Part shown: piece after piece, positions 8,697 to 17,881 of the stretch
Position numbering within the stretch: the stretch's first letter is position 1
How the letters are laid out: each line of letters starts with the position of its first letter
From: Paraburkholderia caledonica NBRC 102488
Lineage (GTDB): Bacteria > Pseudomonadota > Gammaproteobacteria > Burkholderiales > Burkholderiaceae
Reading direction: 5' to 3'
Length of the DNA: 64,000 nucleotides
NCBI RefSeq assembly: GCF_000685095.1
Contig: NZ_BAYE01000006.1
Span: forward strand, 1-64,000
Made by a program: the position numbers and the translations under genes
Notes under the pieces: generated by a model
What the model was told of the DNA's origin: nothing
What the model saw: only the letters and a program-made list of their open reading frames with translations
Databases searched by the model: none

Positions 8697-9704
8697 ATGA
8701 AAGCCGTCAAGATCGGAACGCCTGCCGGCGTCGACAATCTCCAGTTGGTCGATATCGACGATCCGGGACAGCCAGGCCCGGGCCAGGTCCGCGTGCGTAT
8801 CCACGCCAGCTCGTTGAACTTTCACGACTACGGCGTCGTAAGCGGCGTGCTGCCCGCCGACGCCGGACGTATTCCAATGGCGGACGGTGCGGGTGTCGTC
8901 GAGGCCGTCGGCGAAGGCGTCGGCGAATTCAAGGCGGGCGACCATGTGGTGTCGTGCTTCTTCCCGTTCTGGGAGAACGGTACTCCCACGATTGGCGACT
9001 TCAAAACCACACCCGGCGACGGCGTTGACGGCTATGCCCGCGAAGTCGTCGTGCTGCCGAGCCACTACTTTACGCATACGCCGAAAGGCTACAGCCACGC
9101 CGAAGCCGCGACGCTCACCACGGCCGGACTAACGGCATGGCGCGCGCTGATCGTCGACGGTCAGTTGAAACCGGGCGCGACGGTGCTCGTGCTCGGTACT
9201 GGCGGCGTGTCGATCTTCGGCTTGCAGCTTGCCAAGGCCATGGGCGCCTCGGTGATCGCGACGTCCTCGTCGGATGCGAAGCTCGAAAAGCTTCGCGCGC
9301 TCGGCGCCGATCACACGATCAACTACCGCGAGAATCCCGAGTGGGGCAAAACGGTGCGCTCATTGACCGGGGGCCGAGGCGTCGATCATGTGATCGAAGT
9401 GGGCGGTCCGGGCACGTTGCCGCAGTCGATCACCGCCTGCCGGATAGGCGGCCACATTGCGCTAATCGGCGTGCTGACGGGACGCGCGGGCCCGGTGCCC
9501 ACCGCGGCGCTGATGGCACGGCAACAGCGGCTGCAGGGGCTGATTGTCGGCAGCCGGCAGGATCAGCGCGACATGACCCGCGCGCTCGAAGTGACCGGCA
9601 TCAAGCCTGTAATCGACAGCACGTTCGAACTCGCGAAGCTCGGCGACGCGTTCAGGCACGAAGCGGCGGGCGCACACTTTGGAAAGATTTGCGTATCGAT
9701 CTGA
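8697..9704 (+). CDS. Zinc-independent MDR alcohol dehydrogenase / quinone oxidoreductase
   Basis: A 335-residue medium-chain dehydrogenase. It has the N-terminal GroES-like fold (MADGAGVVEAVGEGVGEFKAGDHVV) and a Rossmann fold with VLGTGGVSIFGLQLAKAMGASVIATSSS at ~165-195. The four-Cys structural zinc cluster of classical alcohol dehydrogenases is absent, which points to the NAD(P)H-dependent quinone oxidoreductase-like branch. The start at 8697 is preceded by AAAGGA. It appears monocistronic. The substrate is unknown. Confidence 0.88.
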   Translation: MKAVKIGTPAGVDNLQLVDIDDPGQPGPGQVRVRIHASSLNFHDYGVVSGVLPADAGRIPMADGAGVVEAVGEGVGEFKAGDHVVSCFFPFWENGTPTIGDFKTTPGDGVDGYAREVVVLPSHYFTHTPKGYSHAEAATLTTAGLTAWRALIVDGQLKPGATVLVLGTGGVSIFGLQLAKAMGASVIATSSSDAKLEKLRALGADHTINYRENPEWGKTVRSLTGGRGVDHVIEVGGPGTLPQSITACRIGGHIALIGVLTGRAGPVPTAALMARQQRLQGLIVGSRQDQRDMTRALEVTGIKPVIDSTFELAKLGDAFRHEAAGAHFGKICVSI

Positions 9705-9742
9705 GCACGACGCGGTTGCGCGTCCATGCAGCGCGGTGACGC

Positions 9743-10366
9743 TCAACCGCGCTGCGCGAGATCTGCGAATGTGACGCCTTTGGCCCCGCATGCTTCGGTG
9801 AACGCTTCGTCGTAGCTGGAGAAGAACACGGTGCGGGTTTGCGCGAGCGTCGTGAACAGATCCACCAGCACCGCACGCGCGGCGGCGTCGAGTCCGCCAA
9901 CGGGCTCGTCCGCGATCAGCACTTTCGTTTCGCCAATCACGGCGGCTGTCAGAAAAAACTTCTTGCGCGTGCCGAACGACATCTGTTCAAAGCGCTTTTC
10001 CATATGCGGCGTGAGTCCGAAGCGGTCGGCGAGCGCCAGCGTCGCGTCGCTGACCACCGCGTCTCTCGCCGAAGCCACGCGCTGCAGGTATTCGCGACCG
10101 GTCGGATCAGGCGACGGCATGCAATCCTCCGGCACGTACGTCAGCAGCGATTGCGCGGCCTCACGCGCCGTGCGCAGTGAATGATCGCCGATCCAGATTT
10201 GCCCTTCATCAGCCTCGATCACGCCGGCAAGCATGCCGAGCAAAGTCGATTTGCCGCTGCCGGACTCGTCGTTGAGCGCCACGCAGCCTGCGGCAGAGTC
10301 GTGCCACAGTCGCTGAAAGATGACGCGGCCGCCATAGCGCTTGCTGAGGTTTTCGAAACGAAGCAT
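9743..10366 (-). CDS. Orphan ABC ATPase with altered catalytic motifs
   Basis: A 207-residue ABC nucleotide-binding domain, slightly shorter than usual. Walker A reads DESGSGKST, with Asp where the first Gly normally is. The signature is MSFGTRKKF instead of LSGGQ. Walker B is intact (VLIADEPVGGLD). The switch position reads SSYDEAF, with Tyr where the H-loop His normally sits. No permease gene adjoins it on either side. It could partner with a membrane protein encoded elsewhere, work as a regulatory ATPase, or be drifting. The other ABC ATPase in the window (18679-19605) keeps all canonical motifs. Confidence 0.8.
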   Translation of the reverse strand: MLRFENLSKRYGGRVIFQRLWHDSAAGCVALNDESGSGKSTLLGMLAGVIEADEGQIWIGDHSLRTAREAAQSLLTYVPEDCMPSPDPTGREYLQRVASARDAVVSDATLALADRFGLTPHMEKRFEQMSFGTRKKFFLTAAVIGETKVLIADEPVGGLDAAARAVLVDLFTTLAQTRTVFFSSYDEAFTEACGAKGVTFADLAQRG

Positions 10367-10891
10367 GAGTGGACGTGAAATGTGAGTCGCCGCGCAACGC
10401 CTATTGTGAGGAGCGCGCGCGGGATTTTAGACGGATGGCAAAGCCTATCAAAAACCGGACGATTGTTCCGATTTTCCGCGGGTTGGCGGCGGTATCGCCA
10501 AGCCGCTAGCCCGTAATCGCCAAACTGCATCGCCTTCACAAAAATAGGGCGGGGTGAAATGATAGGTCTACAGAATACGCGGCCTTTTTTGCGCTGCTAA
10601 ACTGTGCGCCGGAGCAGTTTTCTTCCGCACTCATGCGCCACTCGCGCCCTCAATTTCCGTCAGCCTCAACCTGCGGGATAAGCGGTAGAAACAGGCCTTT
10701 TCTGCGATTTGGAAGAAGCAGCCGCACGGCATACTGGCTTATACGCGGCGGGTGAAAAAGGGACGCATGGTTGGGTGTCCTTTCTTCCAGGCAGGCATGG
10801 CGTCGCAATTGCCGATTCCTCTCCCAACCGCTCATCCTCTGTAATTCGATATGTATCGGGGCTCGCTTGAGCTCGTTTTTGGAAGTGACTC
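10367..10891. other. Non-coding region between divergent genes
   Basis: These 525 bases separate the orphan ABC ATPase (left, minus strand) from the FtsH-like gene (right, plus strand) and should hold both promoters. I found no convincing small gene, RNA gene or strong inverted repeat. Confidence 0.5.
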
Positions 10892-12796
10892 ATGAAGCCG
10901 GGAAAGAATTCGCTTGGGAAAACACGCACGCGCAAATTCGTCATTGCGGCGGCAGCGGCGCTCATCGCATTGACGCTCGCATTCAGTTTGTGGCATTACC
11001 AGCAGCGCTCCGCGCAGGTTGCGCCCGCGCTGACCGGCGTCGCCAACCAGATGCGCCACGACACGTCGGCCTGGACGCGCGAGGAGAAAGACGCGTCGCA
11101 AATGCTGCGCGACATTCATGATGCGAAGGTTGCCGCAATCGGTGTGAGTCCCAGTGCGATTCTCGTGTCGAAGCGCGACGGCTCCAAATATTTCGTGACC
11201 GACCACAACGCGACCTTCTCGCACGCGCTGTTACTCGGTGAGCCGAAGAACGGCGACGCGGCTTCATACCAACTCGTGTGGCTGCCCGACGCGGACATCC
11301 GCACAGGCGGCTCGAACTGGGTGCAGGCTTTCGACCAGACGCGCGACGTAATCAGCCTGCTGCTGCCGTTGCTGCTGATCGGCGGCATGGTGTGGTTCAT
11401 GCGCCGTGAGATGCGCGGCGGCGCGACGCTGCTCGGCAAGGCGCCCACGCTGCGCTTCGACGACGTAATTGGCGCCGGCGAAGCGAAGGCGGCGCTCGCG
11501 GACATTCGCGGCTATCTGTCGAATCCGAAGCAATTCACGTCGATGGGCGTACGAGCGCCGTGCGGCATCCTGATGGTGGGCGGCCCCGGCGTGGGCAAAA
11601 CGCGGCTCGCGCAGGCGCTGGCAGGGGAATGCGGCGCGAGCTTCATCTCGATCACCGGCAGCTATTTCAGCGCGAAGTATTACGGCGTTGGCATTCAGAA
11701 GGTCAAGCATCTGTTCGAAATGGCGCGCAAGAATGCGCCCACGGTGATCTTCATCGACGAAGCCGACGGCCTCGCGAAGCGCACCGACACGGGCGGCGGT
11801 CCCGTCGAAGCGGAGAGCAACCGCATCATCAATCAGTTGCTGGCGGAAATGGACGGCTTTGCTTCGAACGAAGGTGTGATTATCGTTGCGGCCACCAATC
11901 ATCCGGACAATCTGGACGAGGCGTTGCGCCGGCCCGGCCGTTTCGATCGCACCGTGCAGGTTCGCCTGCCCGATCGCGAGGACCGCGCGAAGATTTTCCG
12001 TTTCTATGCCGAGAGGCTGAAGTCGAAGGCGGCGGACATCGACTACGATCAACTCGCGCGCCTTACCACAGGCTTGTCGCCGGCGACCGTCGCGATGGTC
12101 GTCAATCAGGCGGGGCTCGTCGCGCGCAAAGCAGGCGACACGGAAATCGCGGCGAAGCATTTCATCGAGGCGATCAAGATCGCGCGTATCGGCGACGTGA
12201 GCGGCGCGGAACGCGCATTGACCGAGGACGAACGCACGCGTATTGCCGTGCATGAAGCCGGGCATGGACTGGTTGCGGCGCTGCTCGGCACCGGCGTACT
12301 CGAGGAGGTCACGATTTTGCCGCGTGGCGGCGCACTGGGCGTCGCGCTTATCACCAAGGCGCAGGACAAGCATCTTTATCGTGAGACCGAGATTCGCAAT
12401 GAAGTGAAGGTCCTGCTCGGCGGCCGTAACGCGGAGATCCTGGCGTTTTCTGAAGCATCGAGCGGTGCCGCCTCCGATCTGCAGGAAGCGTCGCGTATCA
12501 GCCTCGACATGGTGTCGAAGTTCGGCTTCAACAGCGACGGCAATCTGTTTAGCCTCGCCGCATTGCCCTCGCAATACGCGGGTTTGCAGATGAAGGGCGC
12601 GATCGAGCAGGCAAACGTGCTGCTCAAGGAGTTGAACGAGCAGTGCTATAGCCTGCTGCACGCCTATGAACCCGTGCTGCGCGCTATTGCAGACGAACTT
12701 CTCGAGCAGGAAACGGTGCCGGGCGAAACGGTGTATCGCCTGATCAAGGAGCATAAGAGCACGCTGAAGATCGTGCACGAGCCCGAGGCGGCTTGA
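10892..12796 (+). CDS. FtsH-like membrane AAA+ zinc metalloprotease (second paralogue type)
   Basis: A 634-residue protein with two membrane segments (about residues 15-35 and 163-180) around a ~125-residue periplasmic part. The AAA module has Walker A GGPGVGKT (~230), Walker B VIFIDEAD (~285) and the second region of homology with RRPGRFDR. The M41 protease has zinc-ligand HEAGH at ~453 and the third-ligand helix SGAASDLQEAS at ~528. All catalytic residues are intact. The divergent periplasmic part, VGIQKVKHLF in place of the usual pore-side sequence, and the lack of ftsJ/rrmJ and folP neighbours suggest an accessory paralogue, not housekeeping FtsH. Confidence 0.9.
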   Translation: MKPGKNSLGKTRTRKFVIAAAAALIALTLAFSLWHYQQRSAQVAPALTGVANQMRHDTSAWTREEKDASQMLRDIHDAKVAAIGVSPSAILVSKRDGSKYFVTDHNATFSHALLLGEPKNGDAASYQLVWLPDADIRTGGSNWVQAFDQTRDVISLLLPLLLIGGMVWFMRREMRGGATLLGKAPTLRFDDVIGAGEAKAALADIRGYLSNPKQFTSMGVRAPCGILMVGGPGVGKTRLAQALAGECGASFISITGSYFSAKYYGVGIQKVKHLFEMARKNAPTVIFIDEADGLAKRTDTGGGPVEAESNRIINQLLAEMDGFASNEGVIIVAATNHPDNLDEALRRPGRFDRTVQVRLPDREDRAKIFRFYAERLKSKAADIDYDQLARLTTGLSPATVAMVVNQAGLVARKAGDTEIAAKHFIEAIKIARIGDVSGAERALTEDERTRIAVHEAGHGLVAALLGTGVLEEVTILPRGGALGVALITKAQDKHLYRETEIRNEVKVLLGGRNAEILAFSEASSGAASDLQEASRISLDMVSKFGFNSDGNLFSLAALPSQYAGLQMKGAIEQANVLLKELNEQCYSLLHAYEPVLRAIADELLEQETVPGETVYRLIKEHKSTLKIVHEPEAA

Positions 12797-12815
12797 GCGG
12801 CCTGACACCACCGCG

Positions 12816-13067
12816 CTACGCGAAGTCCGACGGTCCCGGAGGTGGAACGCCGGGAGGCGTTTCTGTCTCGCCCAACGGATCGCGCTTGGCTTCGTCGTCT
12901 TCAGGCAGCGGGTCTGCGCCTTTTTCCGGCAGAGGCTGGTCGAGCCCCGGTTCGACCGGTGTCGGGATTGCATCGCCAATGGGCTTCGAGACCTCGGTGG
13001 GCGGACCGCCCGGCTCCGCCGATTTGTCCTGGTCGGGCTCGTTCCGGCTATTGGGCTGAGTGGCCAC
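12816..13067 (-). CDS. Small Pro/Asp/Glu-rich hypothetical protein (83 aa)
   Basis: An 83-residue, strongly hydrophilic and probably disordered protein (starts VATQPNSRNEPDQDK, ends TPPGVPPPGPSDFA). I chose the GTG at 13067 because GGAG lies 8 bases upstream and the protein's composition changes there; an ATG 78 bases earlier is possible. The stop lies 19 bases from the convergent FtsH-like gene. A similar 50-aa protein is encoded at 58364-58516. Function unknown. Confidence 0.6.
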   Translation of the reverse strand: MATQPNSRNEPDQDKSAEPGGPPTEVSKPIGDAIPTPVEPGLDQPLPEKGADPLPEDDEAKRDPLGETETPPGVPPPGPSDFA

Positions 13068-13141
13068 GGCGCATCTCCAGTTGGTAACGGTCATGTCTTC
13101 TATCAGCAACCGCTGTGCCATGAGTGCGACGTCATGCGACC

Positions 13142-14359
13142 TCATGCTGCGTCTGAAGCGGTTCCCTCGTCCGTCAACGCATGCCGGCTATGCTGCTTCT
13201 CCGGTGAAGTGGACGTAGGCGTTGCCGCGTGCTTCGACGTAGCATCTACCTTGTCCCAGGCGCCACGCCGCGTCTTCAAACGAAGAATGGGTTCTTCGAT
13301 GATTCGCCACGACAGCACCGCCAAGCCAAGCGAAATCGCAAACGACGCCCCAATCCCGGCCACATGCGCCCACAGCGGCACCGCACCGCCGAACAGCGCT
13401 TGCGCATGATGATTGCGCGTGAGGTCCGGAACGAGGTTGTGATACAGATAGAAGCCATAGCTGATGCGTCCGAGGCCCGCAAGCCAGCGCGCTTCCAGCA
13501 GAGCCAGCACGACCGTATTCCGGCAGCACGCAATCGAACACACCAGCGCCGCTATACACAGCCCATACGCGCCGCTGACGACGGTAAAGAGCAAGGGATT
13601 CTCGATGTCGCTCCACGCCGGCTCGGTTGCACAAAAGCCCACGAGACAAAGGCTTAAAACAAACAGCGTGGCGCCGTGTCCGAGCCAGGCGCGCACACCG
13701 CGTGCACCGTCTACACCGCCGCCGTTCTCCGAAATCATCAAGCCGCCCAATCCGCCGAGCGCCAACAACCAGAAGTTGCTCAACGGATGCGTGTAGATCG
13801 TGATCTCCTGCCAATGCGCGGCGCGCATCGCCAGAAGCGAAACCAGTCCCGTCACGACGATCAGTGTGCATATCGCCAGATGCCGCCGCGCTGCGAGCAG
13901 CAACAGGAGCGGTGCGAACACGAGATAGAACTGCTCCTCAATGGCAAGACTCCACAAATGCGAGTAGCGCCCCGGCCAGTAGTGCAGCACTGAGCCGATC
14001 CAGAAGTTCGACAGGTAGGCAAAGTGATACGGCATGCCGCTCGCGAGCTCCGGACTCGCCATGCCGACGAGCATCAACGCGCTCATCACCGTGAGCATCA
14101 GGTAGTAGATCGGAAAGATTCGCAGCATCCGGCGAAACAGGAAGCGCTTGAGTTCTGCCGCGAAAACGCTGTTGCTTTGCTCGATTCGCTGCCGCTGGGC
14201 CGACAGAATGCGGATGATCAGAAAGCCGCTCAGCGCAAAGAAGATCCAGACGCCCAGATGGCCTATCTCGCCGATGTCGCCGAATAACCGGTGTTGCAGA
14301 AAGACCATCAAGACTGCAATGGCGCGCAGTCCGTCGAAGCCGGCAATTCTGTTGTTCAT
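13142..14359 (-). CDS. Acyltransferase-3 family membrane protein (OafA-like)
   Basis: A 405-residue multi-pass membrane protein of the acyltransferase-3 family. It opens with the family signature FDGLRAIAVLMVFLQH, which contains the catalytic His, followed by GVWIFFALSGFLI and RMLRIFPIYYLML. Ten or so hydrophobic segments follow. Members O-acylate surface polysaccharides, lipids or peptides in the inner membrane. The ATG at 14359 was chosen because the conserved domain starts at once after it. It is divergently arranged to the OpgC-like gene, also a membrane acyltransferase relative, which suggests a cell-surface modification locus. Confidence 0.9.
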   Translation of the reverse strand: MNNRIAGFDGLRAIAVLMVFLQHRLFGDIGEIGHLGVWIFFALSGFLIIRILSAQRQRIEQSNSVFAAELKRFLFRRMLRIFPIYYLMLTVMSALMLVGMASPELASGMPYHFAYLSNFWIGSVLHYWPGRYSHLWSLAIEEQFYLVFAPLLLLLAARRHLAICTLIVVTGLVSLLAMRAAHWQEITIYTHPLSNFWLLALGGLGGLMISENGGGVDGARGVRAWLGHGATLFVLSLCLVGFCATEPAWSDIENPLLFTVVSGAYGLCIAALVCSIACCRNTVVLALLEARWLAGLGRISYGFYLYHNLVPDLTRNHHAQALFGGAVPLWAHVAGIGASFAISLGLAVLSWRIIEEPILRLKTRRGAWDKVDATSKHAATPTSTSPEKQHSRHALTDEGTASDAA

Positions 14360-14899
14360 GTGAGTGTCTTCCAATGCGAGGGCGGTGCGCGGCGCGCGAC
14401 CGTTCAGGTCGGTAATGGAAGGACCGGTGCCGCGCAAATGAAAGCTCGATCACGCAAACGAGCAGCGGCAAAAAGAAGGCGTCGCACTGACGCTCAACGC
14501 GCCCGCCGAACGCAGGTCCGGCGGGCAAGCGTGTCCGGTCCACATGAGTGGCCGCCGTGCGGAGATACTTGTCGCGCGGGTTGCGCGAACTCCGACGGTC
14601 ATGCATGAATTCATCCTACGATGAAAAAAAGCGAAAAAAATCGCATCGTACGACGCGCCGATTTTTTTCCGCGACGCGAGTCGGCCGTCTTTGCTCGTTC
14701 CACATGAAAGCCGCAAAAGTTGCTGCAAATCATATGCGCGGCGAATCACTCTTACCGCATGCCTACAAGCGGATTTCAGATTGCCAGCGGGGCGCCCGAA
14801 TGACAGGCTGCTTGTCAGCACATACAACGTGACCGCACGGCGTCGGCAAGAAGGCGATATCGTGACGCGTTGCTGGATAACTTTCCTGCGAGAACACGA
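14360..14899. other. Non-coding divergent promoter region
   Basis: This 540-base gap lies between the divergent acyltransferase and OpgC-like genes. It contains the AT-rich inverted repeat listed at 14633-14669. I saw no credible small gene. Confidence 0.5.
14633..14669. repeat. AT-rich perfect inverted repeat, 11-bp arms
   Basis: GAAAAAAATCG at 14633-14643 and its exact complement at 14659-14669 enclose 15 bases that hold a smaller palindrome, TCGTACGA. Read in either direction it looks like a weak terminator with A/T arms, but it lies inside a divergent promoter region. A regulatory or silencing role is as likely. Confidence 0.65.
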
Positions 14900-16006
14900 A
14901 TGGAAATTCGCCGCGGACGCTCCCTCGAAGTGGACTTCTTTCGCGGCGTCGTGCTGATCGTCATCGTGCTGGACCACATGCCCAGCAGCACGCTTTCTCA
15001 TCTGATGCTGCATGCGTACGCACTGTGCGATTCGGCTGAGGTGTTCGTGTTCCTCGGCGGCTATGCGTCGGCGGCGGCATACACAGCGGTGGTTGCGGCC
15101 CGCGGAGAGCGGGCCGCCAAGCTGCGCTTCGTGCGACGCTGCTGGGAAATCTACCGGGCTTATCTGTTGACGGCAGTACTCACCCTGCTGTCGGGCGCGG
15201 CGCTCGCATTTCTGCGACTGAACCACCCGATGGTGGAGCTTACCGGCTGGCCGCCGTTCGCCATGCAACCACTGCATCAGACGTTCGAAATCGCGGTGTT
15301 GCGACGGCAGCCCTACCTGTCGAGCGTGTTGCCGATGTACCTGTTCTTTGCGCTCTGCGTGCCGCTTGTGGTGCCTCTGGCGCTGCGCTCGCGCATCACG
15401 GCGCTCCTGTTCAGCACAGTTGTGTGGTGGCTCGCGCGGCCGCTGGCCGGGCTATTGAGCATTGACGACATGGCCGAGTGGGCTTTTAATCCGTTTGCAT
15501 GGCAACTGATGTTCGTGCTCGGCATTGTGTGCCGGCTCGCGCCCATCAGCGAGCAGTTTCATGCTGGCGAGGCGGCGCGCTGGTTCACGCGTGCCGCCAT
15601 TGCCGCGGTACTCGCGTTTGCCGTCGTCAAACTGTTCGTGCTGACGCAGCCGTTGGCCGGCACCCTTAAACAGAATCTTTCCGTGGATCGCGTGATCAAC
15701 TTCATTGTCATTGCCTGGCTTGCCGCGCGGCTCGTGCGCATGGGCGCCATCGCGCGGCTCGCGCAGCGTTTGCCCGCCGTGGTTACTGTGGGCCGGACCG
15801 GGCTCGTATGTTTTGTCGGTGGCACGCTGGTGTCGTTGATCGTGGACACAGCAACGCCGCATACGTTTCACGGCTTTCGCGGCGTGTTGGTCGGACTGGC
15901 CGGAGACTTCGTCGCCATTGGTGCGCTGCTCATGCTTGCGCGCGGTTGGCACGGCTGGAAGGGACAGCAGTTGCGTGCGGCTGCGAGCGGCGCGCGTTGC
16001 GGATGA
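14900..16006 (+). CDS. OpgC-domain membrane protein
   Basis: A 368-residue polytopic membrane protein of the OpgC family. The N-terminus EVDFFRGVVLIVIVLDHMP carries the conserved Arg and Asp-His, followed by EVFVFLGGYASAAAY. OpgC proteins are succinyl- or acyl-transferase-like and modify osmoregulated periplasmic glucans; the actual substrate here is unknown. The ATG at 14900 places the domain at the N-terminus; an in-frame TTG ten codons upstream is possible. Its stop overlaps the start of the tannase-family gene (ATGA), so the two are translationally coupled. Confidence 0.88.
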   Translation: MEIRRGRSLEVDFFRGVVLIVIVLDHMPSSTLSHLMLHAYALCDSAEVFVFLGGYASAAAYTAVVAARGERAAKLRFVRRCWEIYRAYLLTAVLTLLSGAALAFLRLNHPMVELTGWPPFAMQPLHQTFEIAVLRRQPYLSSVLPMYLFFALCVPLVVPLALRSRITALLFSTVVWWLARPLAGLLSIDDMAEWAFNPFAWQLMFVLGIVCRLAPISEQFHAGEAARWFTRAAIAAVLAFAVVKLFVLTQPLAGTLKQNLSVDRVINFIVIAWLAARLVRMGAIARLAQRLPAVVTVGRTGLVCFVGGTLVSLIVDTATPHTFHGFRGVLVGLAGDFVAIGALLMLARGWHGWKGQQLRAAASGARCG

Positions 16007-17688
16007 GGGCGCGGTCGCGCCGCATGCGTTTCATGCGAACTTCAGGTGTCCGCGCATGGGCGCTCGCGGCCACCGTTGCCGGTACTCTGCTGGGGACCGG
16101 CGCTCATACGGCGTTCGCCGCGCAGAAAGATGCACCGCTCTCCATGCGTTGCGCCGAATTCGCGGGCGCCGTGTTGCCGCCGGAAGTGATCGCGTTGCCC
16201 ACGGCCGGCGCGCAGATCGAGAGCGCATCGATGGTCGGCGCAACCGCGCCGGGCAATCAGCAAGGCGGCGAGTATTGCCGCATCACGGGTCGGATCAAGG
16301 CGCTCAAAGCGACTACACCCGACATCCGCTTTGACCTGAATCTGCCGCGGCGCTGGAACGGCCGCGCGCTGCAAATCGGCGGAGGCGGCTATAACGGCGT
16401 CGTGGTCAGCGGCACGGGCGTGATGCCGTTCTCGCCGGACCGCGCGCCGCTCGCGCAAGGCTATGCGACCTTCGGCGACGATTCCGGACATGTCGGCGAT
16501 TCCTCGCTCGCGGTGTTCGGTCTCGTCGACGAAGCCGTGACGAACTTCGGCTACGCGCATCTGAAGAAGACGCACGACGCCGCGCTTGCACTGATTGCGC
16601 GCGCTTATGGCCGGCCGCCGCAGCGTATGTACTTTGGCGGCGGCTCAACGGGTGGCCGCGAAGGCTACACGGTGATACAGCGCTTTCCCGACGACTACGA
16701 CGGCGTGATCGCCAACTCGCCCGCGCTCAACTTTTCGGGCGTTCGCCTGATCGGCGTCAAGCTCGGCCAGGCGGAATATGCAACGCCGGGTGGCTATGTT
16801 CCGCCGTTGCTGCTGGAGCAGGTCTATCAACGCACACTCGGCGTTTGCGACCGGCTGGACGGCGCCGCGGACGGTATTGTGAGCGACGTCCCCGCATGCC
16901 GCGAGCATGAATCGGAAATCATTGAGTCGTTGCGTTGCGCGGGACGCTCGCCTTCGAACGAGCAATGCCTGAGCGAGTCGCAACTCGCCACGTTGATGGT
17001 GATGCGCGACGGCTTGTCGCTGCCGTACAAACTCGCTTGGGATGTCGCCGGCTATCGCGGCTACAACGTGTTTCAGGGTACGCACCTGACAGGCTCGCTC
17101 GGGTTGGGACATCAAGCGGAGCGCCTGGCCGTGCCCAGATTTTTTGCTAATGGCTATCTGTTCGCGCAGGGCGACGGCTACGTACGCTACTTCGTTGCGC
17201 GCGACGCGGAGTTCGACTCGCTCAGATTCGACCCGCAACGTCCGGGCAAATATCGCGCACAGTTGACCGCGCTTTCCGAAACCATCGGCGCGATGAATAC
17301 GGACGTTGCGCGCTACATTGCGCGCGGCGGCAAGCTCATTACGCTGCAAGGTCTCGCCGACGAAGTCATTAGCCCGAATCAGACGATTGCCTACCATCAG
17401 GCATTGGTCGATCGCTACGGCGTGGACCAGGTCAATCGTTTCATGCGCCTTTACATGGTGCCCGGTTTTCAGCACGGTAGCGGCGCATTCATTCCTTCGG
17501 TGGACCTGCTCGGTGCGCTCGACAACTGGGTGACGCGTGGCGCGTCGCCGGAAACGTTGATCGCCACCGACATCGCTGCGGCGACCAATGGACGCTCGCG
17601 CCCACTGTGCCGCTATCCGCTGTTTCCACGCTATACGGGTAAGGGCAATGTGAATCTTGCAAGCAGCTTCGTGTGCACGGAACCCTGA
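16003..17688 (+). CDS. Tannase/feruloyl esterase family protein, exported
   Basis: A 561-residue protein with an N-terminal signal peptide (about residues 1-35, ending AFAAQ). The alpha/beta-hydrolase nucleophile elbow is YFGGGSTGGREG, followed by FPDDYDGVIANSPALN. The acid is in GLADEVISP and the catalytic His in YMVPGFQHGSG near the C-terminus, all as in the tannase family. Such enzymes cleave ester bonds of hydroxycinnamate or gallate conjugates, in the periplasm or outside the cell. The start at 16003 overlaps the OpgC-like stop by ATGA and gives the natural signal peptide; longer upstream frames lie inside that gene. Confidence 0.9.
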   Translation: MRARSRRMRFMRTSGVRAWALAATVAGTLLGTGAHTAFAAQKDAPLSMRCAEFAGAVLPPEVIALPTAGAQIESASMVGATAPGNQQGGEYCRITGRIKALKATTPDIRFDLNLPRRWNGRALQIGGGGYNGVVVSGTGVMPFSPDRAPLAQGYATFGDDSGHVGDSSLAVFGLVDEAVTNFGYAHLKKTHDAALALIARAYGRPPQRMYFGGGSTGGREGYTVIQRFPDDYDGVIANSPALNFSGVRLIGVKLGQAEYATPGGYVPPLLLEQVYQRTLGVCDRLDGAADGIVSDVPACREHESEIIESLRCAGRSPSNEQCLSESQLATLMVMRDGLSLPYKLAWDVAGYRGYNVFQGTHLTGSLGLGHQAERLAVPRFFANGYLFAQGDGYVRYFVARDAEFDSLRFDPQRPGKYRAQLTALSETIGAMNTDVARYIARGGKLITLQGLADEVISPNQTIAYHQALVDRYGVDQVNRFMRLYMVPGFQHGSGAFIPSVDLLGALDNWVTRGASPETLIATDIAAATNGRSRPLCRYPLFPRYTGKGNVNLASSFVCTEP

Positions 17689-17795
17689 CCATGTGCTGCG
17701 ATTCTACTTCGATGCAACGCGCGACTTCTTTACATTGGAGCCGTTGCAAAATCCACTAACTGGCTGCAAGCGTCGCAGCGCGGCTCGAAAAACAA

Positions 17796-17832
17796 AAGGA
17801 CGGCGATGCCGCGCAGCGGCACCGCCGTCCTT
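17796..17832 (-). terminator. Rho-independent terminator
   Basis: The arms AAGGACGGCG (17796-17805) and its exact complement (17823-17832) enclose a second stem, TGCCGC/GCGGCA. On the minus strand the hairpin is followed by a T-rich run. It fits the end of the Gly-rich secreted protein gene. Confidence 0.8.
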
Positions 17833-17881
17833 CTCAACGCCACTTGTGCAGCGTAAAAAGCTGCGTGAACACTGACCTTCG

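Noticed and set aside
14633..14669. AT-rich hairpin called as a gene terminator
   Set aside because: It lies between divergent gene starts, so no transcript of an annotated gene ends there; reported as a repeat instead.
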